Shown: positions 33,446 through 43,500, counted from the stretch's first letter. The stretch is 64,000 nucleotides of DNA from Pseudoips prasinana (GCA_951640165.1 OX621254.1:20930001-20994000); one strand, 5' to 3'. Translations and numbers: made by a program. The notes: generated by a model not told the origin, from the letters alone.

Positions 33446-33880
33446 ATGAACGTAGACAAATTCGGACACTACATTCACAAAAGAATGCGTTTATCAGAGT
33501 TATTTGAGTTTAATGAGAACGCATTGTTAAAATTAGAAAACGGAGATTTTGATTTAAAAACATCAAGATTAAGAGGAGTCCGATCTCCAGTAGAAGCAGG
33601 CGATGCTGTGAACAAGGATTATGTAGATCGATTGAATGCTAACATGTTAAAAGAATTAAATAACCTGACCGTGAACAAGGATTACGTAGATCGATTGAAT
33701 GCTAATATGTTAAAAGAATTTAATAACATGATTGGTTCATTGCGCTCTCAAATCATAAAAGACACAAAGGACACAGTTCAGGCTACTTTAAAAGCAAAGA
33801 TACCTGAGATTTCAACTCATTTGGAAGATAAGTTTTATACCAAAGCAGAGGTAGATAAATTACTACAAAAAACTCCGTAA
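33446..33880 (+). CDS. Fiber-like protein with tandem repeat
   Basis: 144 residues. Contains GVRSPVEAGDAVNKDYVDRL, the kind of AVNKxYVD module found at collars of phage and virus tail fibers. A 63-bp unit (33608-33670) is then repeated in tandem (33671-33733), giving two copies of VNKDYVDRLNANMLKE. The rest is amphipathic helix, and the end (FYTKAEVDKLL) is also typical of fiber stalks. It overlaps the integrase start by one base (TAATG). Receptor-binding or virion-spike role is inference; no homolog was checked. Confidence 0.55.
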   Translation: MNVDKFGHYIHKRMRLSELFEFNENALLKLENGDFDLKTSRLRGVRSPVEAGDAVNKDYVDRLNANMLKELNNLTVNKDYVDRLNANMLKEFNNMIGSLRSQIIKDTKDTVQATLKAKIPEISTHLEDKFYTKAEVDKLLQKTP

Positions 33881-34815
33881 TGGCAAAACAGCAAATTGTT
33901 AATGAAATACATAAAGCAGCACGAAGAAATTTCGTTAGACGTCCTGTCATTCTAAAGGGGATCGATGACTTGTGGCAAGCTGATCTGATGGACATGCAAA
34001 ATCTAAGAAAATATAATAAAGGTCATAATTACATTTTAGTGGTGATTGACTGCTTCTCAAAGTACGCTTGGGCAGAGCCATTAAAATCAAAAAATAAACT
34101 TGATGTTACTCATGCATTTAAACGAATACTGATTAACAGCAATCGCAAACCGGTTAATTTACAAACTGATATGGGAACAGAATTTTATAACAACTCATTT
34201 CAAACGCTTATGAAGACTTACAATGTTAACCATTACTCAACGTTTTCTACTAAAAAAGCTTCGATCGTAGAGCGACTGATTAAAACTCTTAAAAATAAAA
34301 TATATAAATATTTTAGTCTGAACGGAAACTATATGTGGTTAGGTATACCGTTAGAGGTTACGTTAAAGATATATAACAACACAAAACATCGTACCATTAA
34401 ATTTAAACCAATTGAAGTAAATAAATCTTGCGAGTCTGTTATAAAAGAAAATATTAAAAAAGCCTTAAATCATGTAACCGTCCGTAGAAAACCTAAGTTC
34501 AAAGTAGGTGACTTTGTTCGTATCAGTAAATACAAACACCATTTTGAAAAAGGTTATACACCTAATTGGTCAACTGAAATATTTACTATAAAAAAAATTA
34601 ATCATACCATACCAGTAACATATCATATACAAGATCAGCGAAAGCAAGCCATAATGGGAACATTTTACGAGCAAGAACTTCAGAAATCTTACTATCCTGG
34701 TATTTATTTGATAGAAAGGGTTTTAAAAAGAAAAGGATCAAAAATGTTTGTGAAATGGTTGGGTCTAAACAACGAAGAAAATAGTTGGATCGAGAAAACT
34801 GCAATAGTGGATTAA
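33880..34815 (+). CDS. Polinton integrase (retroviral type) with chromodomain
   Basis: 311 residues. rve-type catalytic core with D35 (QADLMD), D97 (QTDMGTEF) and E131 (SIVERLIK), i.e. DDE. Residues about 200-240 form an SH3-like DNA-binding part (FKVGDFVRISKYK). The C-terminus is a chromodomain (IERVLKRKGSKMFVKWLGL ... NSWIEK), which may target chromatin. The family inserts the element and makes 6-bp duplications. Undamaged. Confidence 0.93.
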   Translation: MAKQQIVNEIHKAARRNFVRRPVILKGIDDLWQADLMDMQNLRKYNKGHNYILVVIDCFSKYAWAEPLKSKNKLDVTHAFKRILINSNRKPVNLQTDMGTEFYNNSFQTLMKTYNVNHYSTFSTKKASIVERLIKTLKNKIYKYFSLNGNYMWLGIPLEVTLKIYNNTKHRTIKFKPIEVNKSCESVIKENIKKALNHVTVRRKPKFKVGDFVRISKYKHHFEKGYTPNWSTEIFTIKKINHTIPVTYHIQDQRKQAIMGTFYEQELQKSYYPGIYLIERVLKRKGSKMFVKWLGLNNEENSWIEKTAIVD

Positions 34816-34868
34816 AATAATTATATAACGATTACTTTTGCATCATTTCTCTCATTACACATTAGACA

Positions 34869-35597
34869 ATGCAAGGAGGTGAACTTGTTAATACCTTAAT
34901 TAATAATCTACCGTTCGAACTTCATTTACCCGGCTACAATTATTGCGGTCCCGGAACTAAATTGCAGAAACGTTTATTACGAGGTGACCGAGGTGTAAAT
35001 AAGCTAGACGAAGCTTGTATGCATCACGACATTGCATATGCAAACCATACAGACTTACCCAATCGCCACAAAGCTGATTTGCAACTACTAAATATGGCTA
35101 AACAAAGACTTAAATCGAGCGATGCTGGGAAAGGTGAAAAACTTAGTTCATGGTTAGTGAGCAAAGTTATGAAAGCCAAACTGAAATCTGGTTCTGGCAT
35201 TAAAACGTTTAAAAGTTTCGTGTCAAAAATAAAAGCAAAAATAAAGAAACTGAATCCAAAGGACAGTAAAGCTTTAATTAACGCTGCTTACTCAGCAGCA
35301 AAAAAAATAATCCCATGCATTCAGAAAATTCGAGTGCCGCGAGTGATACCCTTACCAAAGACTGGAGGTATTCTACCTTTAATCCCAATTTTTGCGGGTT
35401 TATCAGCTTTAGGAACTTTAGCTGGTGGTGCGGCTGGTATTGCAAAAACTGTTAACGATTACAAAGCAGGTCAGCAAAATTTGCGAGAAACACAACGACA
35501 TAATAAGGCTATGGAGTCTTTAAAGTTAGGTCAGGGCTTGTACATTAAGTCACATAAAAATGGTAATGGTTTATTCATTAAGTCTTCAAAAAACTGA
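34869..35597 (+). CDS. Minor capsid protein with phospholipase A2-like domain
   Basis: 242 residues. The N-terminus has a PLA2 signature: calcium-loop-like YCGPGT (25-30) and the HD dyad in DEACMHHDIAY (H53-D54), as in the VP1 unique region of parvoviruses, where it breaches endosomes. A basic region follows, then a hydrophobic segment (about 164-192, LIPIFAGLSALGTLAGGAAG), then a C-terminal GQGLYIK / GNGLFIK repeat like those of adenovirus-type minor capsid proteins. The last sense codons and stop contain a frameshift heptamer leading into the protease frame. Confidence 0.8.
   Translation: MQGGELVNTLINNLPFELHLPGYNYCGPGTKLQKRLLRGDRGVNKLDEACMHHDIAYANHTDLPNRHKADLQLLNMAKQRLKSSDAGKGEKLSSWLVSKVMKAKLKSGSGIKTFKSFVSKIKAKIKKLNPKDSKALINAAYSAAKKIIPCIQKIRVPRVIPLPKTGGILPLIPIFAGLSALGTLAGGAAGIAKTVNDYKAGQQNLRETQRHNKAMESLKLGQGLYIKSHKNGNGLFIKSSKN
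35588..35597 (+). promoter_or_regulatory. Candidate -1 ribosomal frameshift site
   Basis: In the reading frame of the PLA2-like ORF the sequence is tcA-AAA-AAC-TGA. A-AAA-AAC is a canonical slippery heptamer, directly followed by the stop. A -1 slip enters the protease frame at 35594, which is open to 35956. No obvious strong stem-loop was seen just downstream. Confidence 0.6.
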
Positions 35598-35956
35598 AAA
35601 ATAAGCTACCTAATCGTCCTCTCACTAATATAGACATCCAAAGGTATGCACGCAACATCCCTCACTTTCGAGGAGTATACATGAAGGATCAGTTACCAAG
35701 GACGCCAAAACGGGTTGAATGTGGTGTTGTTAACTTGGCCGACTCTAAGAACGAAGGCACGCATTGGGTAGCTTATGTAAAAGTATGCAATTATTGTGAA
35801 TATTTTGATAGCTTTGGAGATTTAAAACCTCCAATGGAATTAATGCGATATTTTAAGAATTGTAATGTTTTTTATAATTATACAAGATATCAGAAATTCA
35901 ACACTGTAAATTGTGGACACTTATGTTTAGAATATCTATGGAATTTTTGGAAATAA
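35594..35956 (+). CDS. Adenain-like cysteine protease (no ATG at its conserved start)
   Basis: Maturation protease of virion proteins. Catalytic set in the usual order: His in GTHWVAY, Asp in YFDSFGD, Cys in NTVNCGHLCLEYL. The first ATG (35681) would omit about 29 upstream codons that read PLTNIDIQRYARNIPHFRGV, a segment that looks like the normal N-terminus of these enzymes. The frame is open from 35582 but has no ATG in it, so it is either made by frameshifting from the PLA2-like ORF or starts at a non-AUG codon such as CTG at 35594. Coordinates give the extended form. Confidence 0.82.
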   Translation: MKNKLPNRPLTNIDIQRYARNIPHFRGVYMKDQLPRTPKRVECGVVNLADSKNEGTHWVAYVKVCNYCEYFDSFGDLKPPMELMRYFKNCNVFYNYTRYQKFNTVNCGHLCLEYLWNFWK

Positions 35957-36001
35957 AACGTATAAAACTTATGCTTTTCTTTTATTTGAATCATTTGCAA
36001 G

Positions 36002-36676
36002 ATGTCACTCACATTATCGATAACTGGAAACTCGTCAACTTTATCTACTTACTATCCTAACACGTTGCAACTATATGAACAGTATGAGTGTGCCTTATTG
36101 CATTTCGCAACATTTAATTCTATTCCAAACATTGACAAAACGAATAATAAGTTCTATTATGGTTCTAACGAAGTTATTGAAATACCTGACGGCACCTATG
36201 AATTGCAAGATATTAATGATTATTTAAAATCTGAAATGAAAGATGCATCAATCAAACTACAGTGCAATAACAATACTTTAAAAGCTGCTGTATATTGTAC
36301 AAAAGACATAAATTTTAATAAAGAAGGTACGTTTAGGAATTTGTTAGGGTTTAATAAGCAGATCTTAAAAGCAAATAAATGGCATGTATCGCACTTTCCA
36401 GTCAACATTTTACCTACAACAGTGATCAGGATCGAATGTGATATTGTAAGCGGCTCGTACACAAACGGAGAACCCAGTCACATTATCCACGAATTTGCTC
36501 TCAACGTGCCTCCCGGATATAGAATTATAGAAATCCCGAAAAACGCGATATACTTTCCAATTAACCAAAACAACATTAGCTGTATACATATCAGGCTGTT
36601 AGATATAAATAACCGCTTAATCAATTTGCGCGGTGAAGAAGTGCAGCTGTATTTGCATCTCAGAAGAAAAAAATGA
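36002..36676 (+). CDS. Penton-like minor capsid protein
   Basis: 224 residues with a beta-rich pattern, no signal peptide. It contains IEIPDGTYELQDINDYL, FRNLLGF and the C-terminal LPTTVIRIECDIVSGSYTN ... PSHIIHEFALNVPPGYRI, which I associate with the single-jelly-roll penton proteins of Polintons. It would occupy capsid vertices. TATA-like CGTATAAAAC lies about 45 bases upstream. Ends in an ATGA overlap with the next small ORF. The assignment relies on position and remembered family motifs. Confidence 0.7.
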   Translation: MSLTLSITGNSSTLSTYYPNTLQLYEQYECALLHFATFNSIPNIDKTNNKFYYGSNEVIEIPDGTYELQDINDYLKSEMKDASIKLQCNNNTLKAAVYCTKDINFNKEGTFRNLLGFNKQILKANKWHVSHFPVNILPTTVIRIECDIVSGSYTNGEPSHIIHEFALNVPPGYRIIEIPKNAIYFPINQNNISCIHIRLLDINNRLINLRGEEVQLYLHLRRKK

Positions 36677-36822
36677 TTGACTACAATAAATATATGCATC
36701 AACAAATCAAAAATATCAGTCCCGCTCAAGCTTTCAACCAAATAAGAGCTCGCTCTAAGAAGAAAATTAAATTAACTAAAGAAAACAAGACATTTCTCAA
36801 AGCGATCGGTTTGCTAAAATGA
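36673..36822 (+). CDS. 49-residue small ORF between penton and major capsid genes
   Basis: Starts in ATGA overlap with the penton-like stop and ends in ATGA overlap with the major capsid start, so translation is coupled on both sides. Encodes a very basic peptide (IRARSKKKIKLTKENKTFL), possibly a DNA-binding core or scaffold peptide. The double overlap is good evidence that it is real; function unknown. Confidence 0.6.
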   Translation: MIDYNKYMHQQIKNISPAQAFNQIRARSKKKIKLTKENKTFLKAIGLLK

Positions 36823-38033
36823 ATATCTTAGACGTTTTATCTGCTCCGACTTATGACAACACTGTTGAAGGAATCGAATTTCATTCTTACAAGCCCTACG
36901 TAACTAGTTTCAATAGAAACGATGAAATCCGCATACCTATTAACCAACAGGACTTGTATATACTTCCCTCAGCTAGTACCTTGTATTTGGAAGGAACTGT
37001 TGTCGTAAGTAAAAAGGATATGAAAGAGAAAGCCACTAGTGTTAATTTTACGAATAATGCTCTACTCTACTTATTCCAAGATATAAGATATGAGCTGAAT
37101 GGAGTGGAAATTGATAGAATAAAAAACGCTGGCATAACTACCACCATGAAATCGTTAATATCAATGAGTGAAGGTGAATCAAAGATAGCCAATGCATGGG
37201 GCTGGAATATCGATGGAATAAAAAATATTAATGGGGGTAGTTTTTCTGCTTCTATACCCCTCTGTAACATTATCGGTTTTGCAGAAGATTTCAAGAAAGT
37301 CGTGATAAATAGTAGGCACGAACTGATATTGCTACGAAGTAACACTAATCTGAATGCTGTGAAACTTAACACCGGGGAATTTGTAGACGACGTTCAGATA
37401 AATAAAATCATCTGGCGTGTACCGCATGTTAAAGTATCCGACAAAGAAAAAATAAGTTTGCTAAAACTGTTAGAAAAAGATCGACCACTCCAGATGATAT
37501 TCAGAAATTGGGATCTGTACGAATATCCAGCTTTACCTAAAACTACAAAACATACCTGGTCTATCAAAACTTCCTCACAAATAGAGAAACCAAGATACAT
37601 AATTATGGGTCTACAAACAAATAGAAAAAACAATTCAAGTTCTGATATGTCCCAGTTCGATCACTGTCATGTTCGTGACGTTAGAGTATACTTAAACTCA
37701 ACTTACTTCCCGTATGAAAACCTAAATGTCAGCTTCGCGAATAACAGAATCGCTTTATTATACGAGCAATACATCAGATTTCAACAGTCTTATTACGGAC
37801 GTCGCTCGGAACCCTTATTAAGTGAGAAACAATTCAAAGATTTGGCGCCGCTATTTGTCATAGATTGCTCTAGACAAGCTGATAATGTAAAGACAGGTCC
37901 TATTGTGGATGTAAGAGTGGAAATTGAGAGTGATTCCGATATACCAGATCAAACTTCTGCATACTGTCTTATATTGAACGACTGCATAATTGAGTACAAG
38001 CCATTGAGTAATACTGTGAGAAAAATATCATGA
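36819..38033 (+). CDS. Double-jelly-roll major capsid protein
   Basis: 404 residues. N-terminus YKPYVTSFNRNDEIRIPINQ and STLYLEGTVVV, then LLYLFQDIRYELNGVEIDRI, which match the insect Polinton double-jelly-roll capsid pattern. Later SISQ-type loops, PLQMIFRNWDLYEYP, and a C-terminal TSAYCLILNDCIIEYKPL. It forms the hexon-like shell. Shorter than the roughly 600-residue capsid proteins of many other Polintons, but no break is visible. It overlaps the next gene by ATGA. Confidence 0.75.
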   Translation: MNILDVLSAPTYDNTVEGIEFHSYKPYVTSFNRNDEIRIPINQQDLYILPSASTLYLEGTVVVSKKDMKEKATSVNFTNNALLYLFQDIRYELNGVEIDRIKNAGITTTMKSLISMSEGESKIANAWGWNIDGIKNINGGSFSASIPLCNIIGFAEDFKKVVINSRHELILLRSNTNLNAVKLNTGEFVDDVQINKIIWRVPHVKVSDKEKISLLKLLEKDRPLQMIFRNWDLYEYPALPKTTKHTWSIKTSSQIEKPRYIIMGLQTNRKNNSSSDMSQFDHCHVRDVRVYLNSTYFPYENLNVSFANNRIALLYEQYIRFQQSYYGRRSEPLLSEKQFKDLAPLFVIDCSRQADNVKTGPIVDVRVEIESDSDIPDQTSAYCLILNDCIIEYKPLSNTVRKIS

Positions 38034-38506
38034 ATCCGAATACTATTATTTTAGATGTTCAAGGGTTTAAAGACCTGAACAATAATTTTATAATAAAAGA
38101 ATTAGCTTTTGCAAGTCGTGATTATACGCAAACATTTTTAATAAAACCGCCATACTTGTTTAAATACTTAACAAGTGACGAAAAGAGACAAGTTAAATGG
38201 TTGGAAAGAAATAGAGGTATTTATTGGAATGAAGGATATATTGACTATAGAGAATTTCGGCGTATAATCGTTCCATATCTAGAAAATAAGGAAATTATTG
38301 TAAATGGTTTGGAGAAGGTGAATTGGATAAAGGAACTGTGTGTGAATTGTAAAGTATCAGACCTTGGTACAGAACAATGTCTTAGTTTCTCTGTTTTGCA
38401 TAAAAAATACTGTGAAGGAAGATCTAATTTTAATTGTAATAAACATCTAAAGCAATGTGCTCTTAAAAATGTGCTTTGTTTAAGGAAATATTTAGAATGG
38501 GTATAA
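38030..38506 (+). CDS. Degenerate DEDDh exonuclease-like protein
   Basis: 158 residues, overlapping the capsid stop (ATGA). It begins IILDVQGFKDLNNNFIIKEL, which looks like the first strand of a DEDD exonuclease with DVQ in place of DxE. A middle block EIIVNGLEKVNWIKEL stands where the second acidic motif would be. The end CALKNVLCLRKYLEW resembles the HxAxxDA motif with Cys and Asn replacing the catalytic His and Asp. If so it is a pseudoenzyme. Recurrent Cys/His residues near the end could bind zinc. Function unknown; the fold is inference. Confidence 0.5.
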   Translation: MNPNTIILDVQGFKDLNNNFIIKELAFASRDYTQTFLIKPPYLFKYLTSDEKRQVKWLERNRGIYWNEGYIDYREFRRIIVPYLENKEIIVNGLEKVNWIKELCVNCKVSDLGTEQCLSFSVLHKKYCEGRSNFNCNKHLKQCALKNVLCLRKYLEWV

Positions 38507-38698
38507 ATGTATGTACTCATATGTGTAATGTATTTAGATTATTGGTTTTAAGGTTTTTAAATAAAAATCAAAATAATGTAAATTTGCTTTTATTTTGTTA
38601 AACACCCCCACGCTACTCCACAAATAACACAACCTAATACAAAATTAAATAAAAACATCATAATGAAAATACAAATATTAACTACTTTACAAAAATGG

Positions 38699-39293
38699 TT
38701 AATAAAAGTCAGTACCTATTAAAGATTTTGATATTTTCTTAACTAAAGACTCAGTTTCGTCCATAACACTGTCGATGGGATCTTGAACAATATATTGAGC
38801 GTTTATAATAACGTTTTCACTGTCACTATCACTGTCTATGGTTTGAGGATTGTTGTTACACAGATCTACCACTGAAATTTTTATTAACTTAATCCCTTTT
38901 CGATGTAGTCGACTCATAACGAAGGATTTTGTAGGATTTTGCTTTATCGATTTTTCCCTGCACCGTTGTTTTGGTTTTTTATCTTTCGTGACTTGTTTGC
39001 TTTGCCCGGGTTCACTGCGAAACATCTCGGAGAATCCCTCGTAAGGATTCTGAGCATACTGGCTGAATACAATCTCGGTGTCAGAATTCTGGAACAAAAT
39101 ATAAACACAATTTATACCACTATTCCGCTAGTATAGCGTTTTAATTGGGTTTTCAATCGAGAAAGTCTAGATTTACTTTAGATTAGTGACAAAAGGCTCT
39201 GGAAAAATGCAACACAACACAGCTGCGAACACAATCTCTAATTATAAAACAATCATAAAAAAAACGAATTAAAAATATTTTACTCACCGACAT
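38699..39293 (-). CDS. Spliced accessory protein, tiny first exon
   Basis: Exon 1 codes only ATG-TCG (39293-39288), followed by a GTGAGT donor. Exon 2 starts at 39088 after TTTGTTCCAG and keeps the frame, running to 38699. The predicted protein is about 131 residues, starting MS then NSDTEIVFSQYAQNPYEGF, basic in the middle (KDKKPKQRCREKSIKQ) and ending with VKKISKSLIGTDFY. No recognised domain. It converges on the exonuclease-like gene. The open frame alone has no ATG at the right place, so splicing is the likely explanation. Confidence 0.6.
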
Positions 39294-39758
39294 GATAACT
39301 TTTGATGGAAGTTAAAAAAATATTAAACAGGTGTTCGCGCCGAATAATATTTCGTAAATGATGACAAAATAACTAAATAATTACAAGTCATACTAATATT
39401 GTCAACTAAGCGTTTGTGTCTCAAGACTAAGGCCAATGAACTGCAACGTAGGTAACACTTATACAATGACAAACAACGTCTTGTAAGCATGTTACTTAAT
39501 CGTAAAACGTTAGTTATTCGAAAATCAACCTTATGATGCATGGTATTTTAGGTGCATAGTGAGATAACTGCAATCAGTGTTAACTTTGTTTACCGATTTT
39601 AAAAGTGTAATGATATTTTGAAATAAACAGGATTTCAGAAATAAAACAAGTCAATAATTATAATAATTCACACTTTATTTCATTTTTTGTATAATATTAA
39701 CATTTATTATTTCCTAAAACTAAACTATGAGTAGGTAACACTTAACTTAAAATTATGA
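39100..39758. other. Polinton spacer between accessory gene and PolB 3' end
   Basis: Holds the intron (39287-39089) and probable promoter of the minus-strand accessory gene. A 72-codon minus frame (39323-39541) has no support as a gene. Confidence 0.5.
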
Positions 39759-42700
39759 TCAAAGTAATTCATTCTTAAAAATAAATGCATGCCCCCAGGC
39801 TCGGGTTGATATTTGATCCACAGATATCGATCGTTTGTCATCATTTCTAGATAAAGCAACTTTGTTGACAGTCCGAGTAAATATTTCGTGCTTTATTGAT
39901 TTAAACATATTATTTTTTCTCCGGATTACTCCACCATTAAATAAAATGGTTTCATAGTCTGATAAGTTTAAATCCCTGACCACGCATGATTTTACTCCTT
40001 TTGCTTTTTTAATGATACTATTAGGGGTTCTTATAGAGTAAAGTTTCGATCTCAAACCAACAAAATCAGTAATATATTTTCCTCCCATTTCATCTTTAAA
40101 GAGACCGGGAACCTTTTTATTTTTTAGCGGTATCTGTAAATCATTTGTGATTTCATAGTTACTGCTGTCAAAATATTGTAAAAAATTATATTTCAAATCA
40201 TTGTAAAAATCGTTGGTGTATATTTTATAGACAAAGGAATCGGTATCTGTGTAACATAGCTGCACTCGATCTTTATAAAAAGGCTTTACAATATTGTAAT
40301 GAAAGTAATACATGTGTGCTTTTGAAAGTTCTAATACAGCGAAACCTATGTATATAGGTTTATCTAAAATAATTTGATCAGGTTTCATTTGTATTGCAAC
40401 TAAATTTTCTGATAAAATAGATGCACTGTGGAAATAGGGGTTGGCTATAAGTTTCTCAGCGGATATAAATTTCTTAGTTCGATTGGACTGATCGCACCAT
40501 TGATTAACTAAATGTACGGTTACTCTATTTTCAGTATTTTCTAATGTTTTTCCAAAAACACTGTTATTTAATAACTTAAAAAAGTCTTGTTCGAAGGAAC
40601 TTTTTGCTTTCTGTCTTAATTGAGTATTTAACTCTATGTACTGTTTTAAATATGGACTCTGTCTAAAAGTAATTGCTCTATGAATTTTACGTAATATTAA
40701 ACCATGTTCTAAACATTTTTTTAAATGAACGTAGTGAATCACATAGTTGTACTTATTATACAAATTTGCTATTAATTTCTTTGTTTTACCTCCCGGGGGT
40801 ACACATTTTTCGGGACAAAATGGTAAGTCATTATGGTCATTATGTAAATGCTCGGGATACAATAGATCGACTTCTAATATGAAGCCCCAGTTTGCGTTAT
40901 CCTCTATAGTGGTAACATTAAAATTTGCTAATTCGTTATCACTTAAAAATCTGAAACTAGAGTATGGTAAATACTGACACATGCTAAAACCGTAAAGATT
41001 ATTACAATCTAAATATACTATGAAACTCTCAGGTTGTGATGGATTATATTCAGGCATGTATTTGTGATTGGCTCTAGCATGCCGATGGGAACACATGCAC
41101 AAACCGCCGCGTATACCGCTTTGTATCATTCTGATGATAGCTAAGTCCGACACGAGTTCTAACTGAACGCCCGTTTTTAGCAACATTGCATCGAAAGATA
41201 AACTAGGTGCAGTAATGTAAAACGCCGGGTCAAGACTGTAATATTGTTTACAGGTTTTCCGAAAATTTTGAAATATGTCTGTTAACAAAAGCACATCCGT
41301 TTTTAAGTATAGATCCGTATACTCGCCGAGGTTATTAATATTGAATTCAGCCCAAACAGCCTGTGCGTGATTATAATCCTCATCTGTAATGTCTTCGTTA
41401 GTCAAATAATTATAAAAATTACCCTTAGACGGCAATGATTTTTGATCGTAACATTTCCAATTGGTCATGTAATCATAAGGATATATACCTTTTCTTGTCA
41501 ATAAATTAAACTGTCTGTCTTTAGAAAAATGAAATCGAAGATTAACAAAATCTTCCACCTGCAATGTTTTAGCGAGCTTGTCTAAACTTGTCCCTAAAAA
41601 GTTGAATGAATCTAAAAATCTTATACAAATAAACTCATTATCAGCAATAGGAATAAATTTGGTGAATGCGACGTATTTTTCTTTAGTCTTAGGGATTATT
41701 TTAATTGGGCCTGGAATTTCGCCTAACTTTTTTATAAATAAATGACAATCGTACCCGGATAAATTGTGAAAAAATATTGGTATAAATTTTGGTACTTTAT
41801 GTTGCAAATTACAGTGTCGATGTGCTGCACCTCGATACAGGCCTGTAATATGACAATGATCTCTTACTTTATCGGACAAGAGTAAATTGTCGCAAATATG
41901 ACACCTAACGGCACGTTTGAACTCTAGAGAATTGTCATCAGTGAATATCATAGGCTCGCTTTTGGATATAATCTGATGTATTTGTTTTACATCCTCAGTA
42001 AGAAAATTTATAAATTTTGAAACACAATCATTGCCGCGATAACTTCTATAGCCTTCAACGCTATCATTTTTATTTGATGACACGACATTGTAAGCGAATG
42101 CAGCCGGCACGTGGCGTTTAGAGTATGACGTATTAGCGGTGTTGAAATCATCGTCGGAAATGGGTTCAAGTAACGTTTCGAAATCAGCGTATATGACGAA
42201 TGGAATGTTTTGTTTCCTATCATAATTTTTAAATTTTAAAAATGAACCTTGTTCTGGTAAAACTGTGACGATCCCCCCACACAAGTGGGATTCAATTTGA
42301 CTAAGCGTTGGAAAAAACAATAAACAAGTTTCACAGAAATATAGTTTACCATGATGTTTGGTCATCTGATTTCTAACTAAACGAGATAAATCTTTGATAA
42401 GACAGTAATGAGAATTATTATTGTTTTCTATAAACAGTAGATGGATACTTTTATTAGACTTATTATTCAACGTTTTATAAAGCGGTCCAATAATTGTCTT
42501 CTCGTTTTTTAAACCATACACATATATATTAACAGAAGGATTATTTTTCTCAAAGATAGCTATGTCCGAAAATGTGATTGGAAATGTCAAATTATTAACA
42601 TTCAAAACATCCTGAAAGCGGGGATAAGACGAAATCCTATCGGGATGTCTATTTGTGGGGTACAATGCCGCCACGACACACCACAAAAAGCAATACTCAT

Positions 42701-43277
42701 CATTGTTCCGAATATTCAAACAAGCTCTTTTACTTTTTATGAATTTCGGCAAAGTTAAAAATTTAGATCCGCTGAGAGGTTGATATTTATTAATATTTAA
42801 TTCTAAATGTGAATTGCATAAAAAAGTCCAACCACTATCCCTTTCCTCAAATTCTTCAATTTTTTTTAGTAGTAAATCAATAGTTAGTTTATAAATAGAA
42901 TCAAAATCGTAATTAAAATGTGTAATAATGTTGTTTGTACGGAATGATTTTATTTCTTGTTGATCATTTTTATACATAAGAAACGAAGCAAACAGTTCAA
43001 AATTTATTTTGACAGAGGTGTGTTTCTCTATTGAATTGTCTATTAAATGTTTGACTTGTGTACTAATACTTTTGAGAAACACCTAAGGAAAACTATGTAT
43101 TTGTTCACCTGTCGCTATGATTTTGTAACTTTTGATTCGTTCTTTAAATGAAGAATTAATAATTACAACATTATCATACATAGGGTTAGAACTATTGTTT
43201 TTATGTACATTGCTACGTAAATGACCAGACCATCGACGATTGTCTACAAATACTTTACAATCAGAGCAGTGAGGCAT
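39759..43277 (-). pseudogene. polB: Protein-primed DNA polymerase B, single amber codon
   Basis: Replicates the element from its ends. From the ATG at 43277 the N-terminus is a C2H2-type zinc motif (CSDCKVFVDNRRWSGHLRSNVH). A TAG at 43083-43085 interrupts after 64 codons; the same frame then continues for 1107 codons. Later landmarks, numbered from the restart: an endonuclease-VII-like CHICD...DHCHITGLYRGAAHRHCN (about 390-420), Exo I YADFET, motif A YLDCNNLYG (about 690), motif B KLLNNSVFGKT (about 838) and motif C YTDTDS (about 943). All polymerase motifs are intact, so the stop is the only visible lesion; an internal start could still make most of the enzyme. Confidence 0.9.
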
Positions 43278-43299
43278 TATATTATTGTTTGAAATCAAA

Positions 43300-43500
43300 G
43301 AACACTTGAAATTATTAGTTCAATAAATTTGGATTAGATAATACTTACAACTAATATTCACCGTCTTAGGTATACCAGACAAAATATTTTATATAATTAG
43401 TACAACTTGGTCAGGACAATTTTACGCTGATTTCAAGATCCTTGTGTAATTTTTCACAGGCAAGTCGGTAATTATGTTTAGGCAGGATGTATCTGAAATA

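Noticed and set aside
39323..39541. 72-codon minus-strand frame
   Set aside because: Sits in the promoter/leader region of the spliced accessory gene; no motif.
43083..43110. A 26-base intron removing the polymerase stop codon
   Set aside because: GT...AG can be drawn, but 26 bases is too short for an insect intron, and the frame continues unchanged across the stop, so a nonsense codon is simpler.
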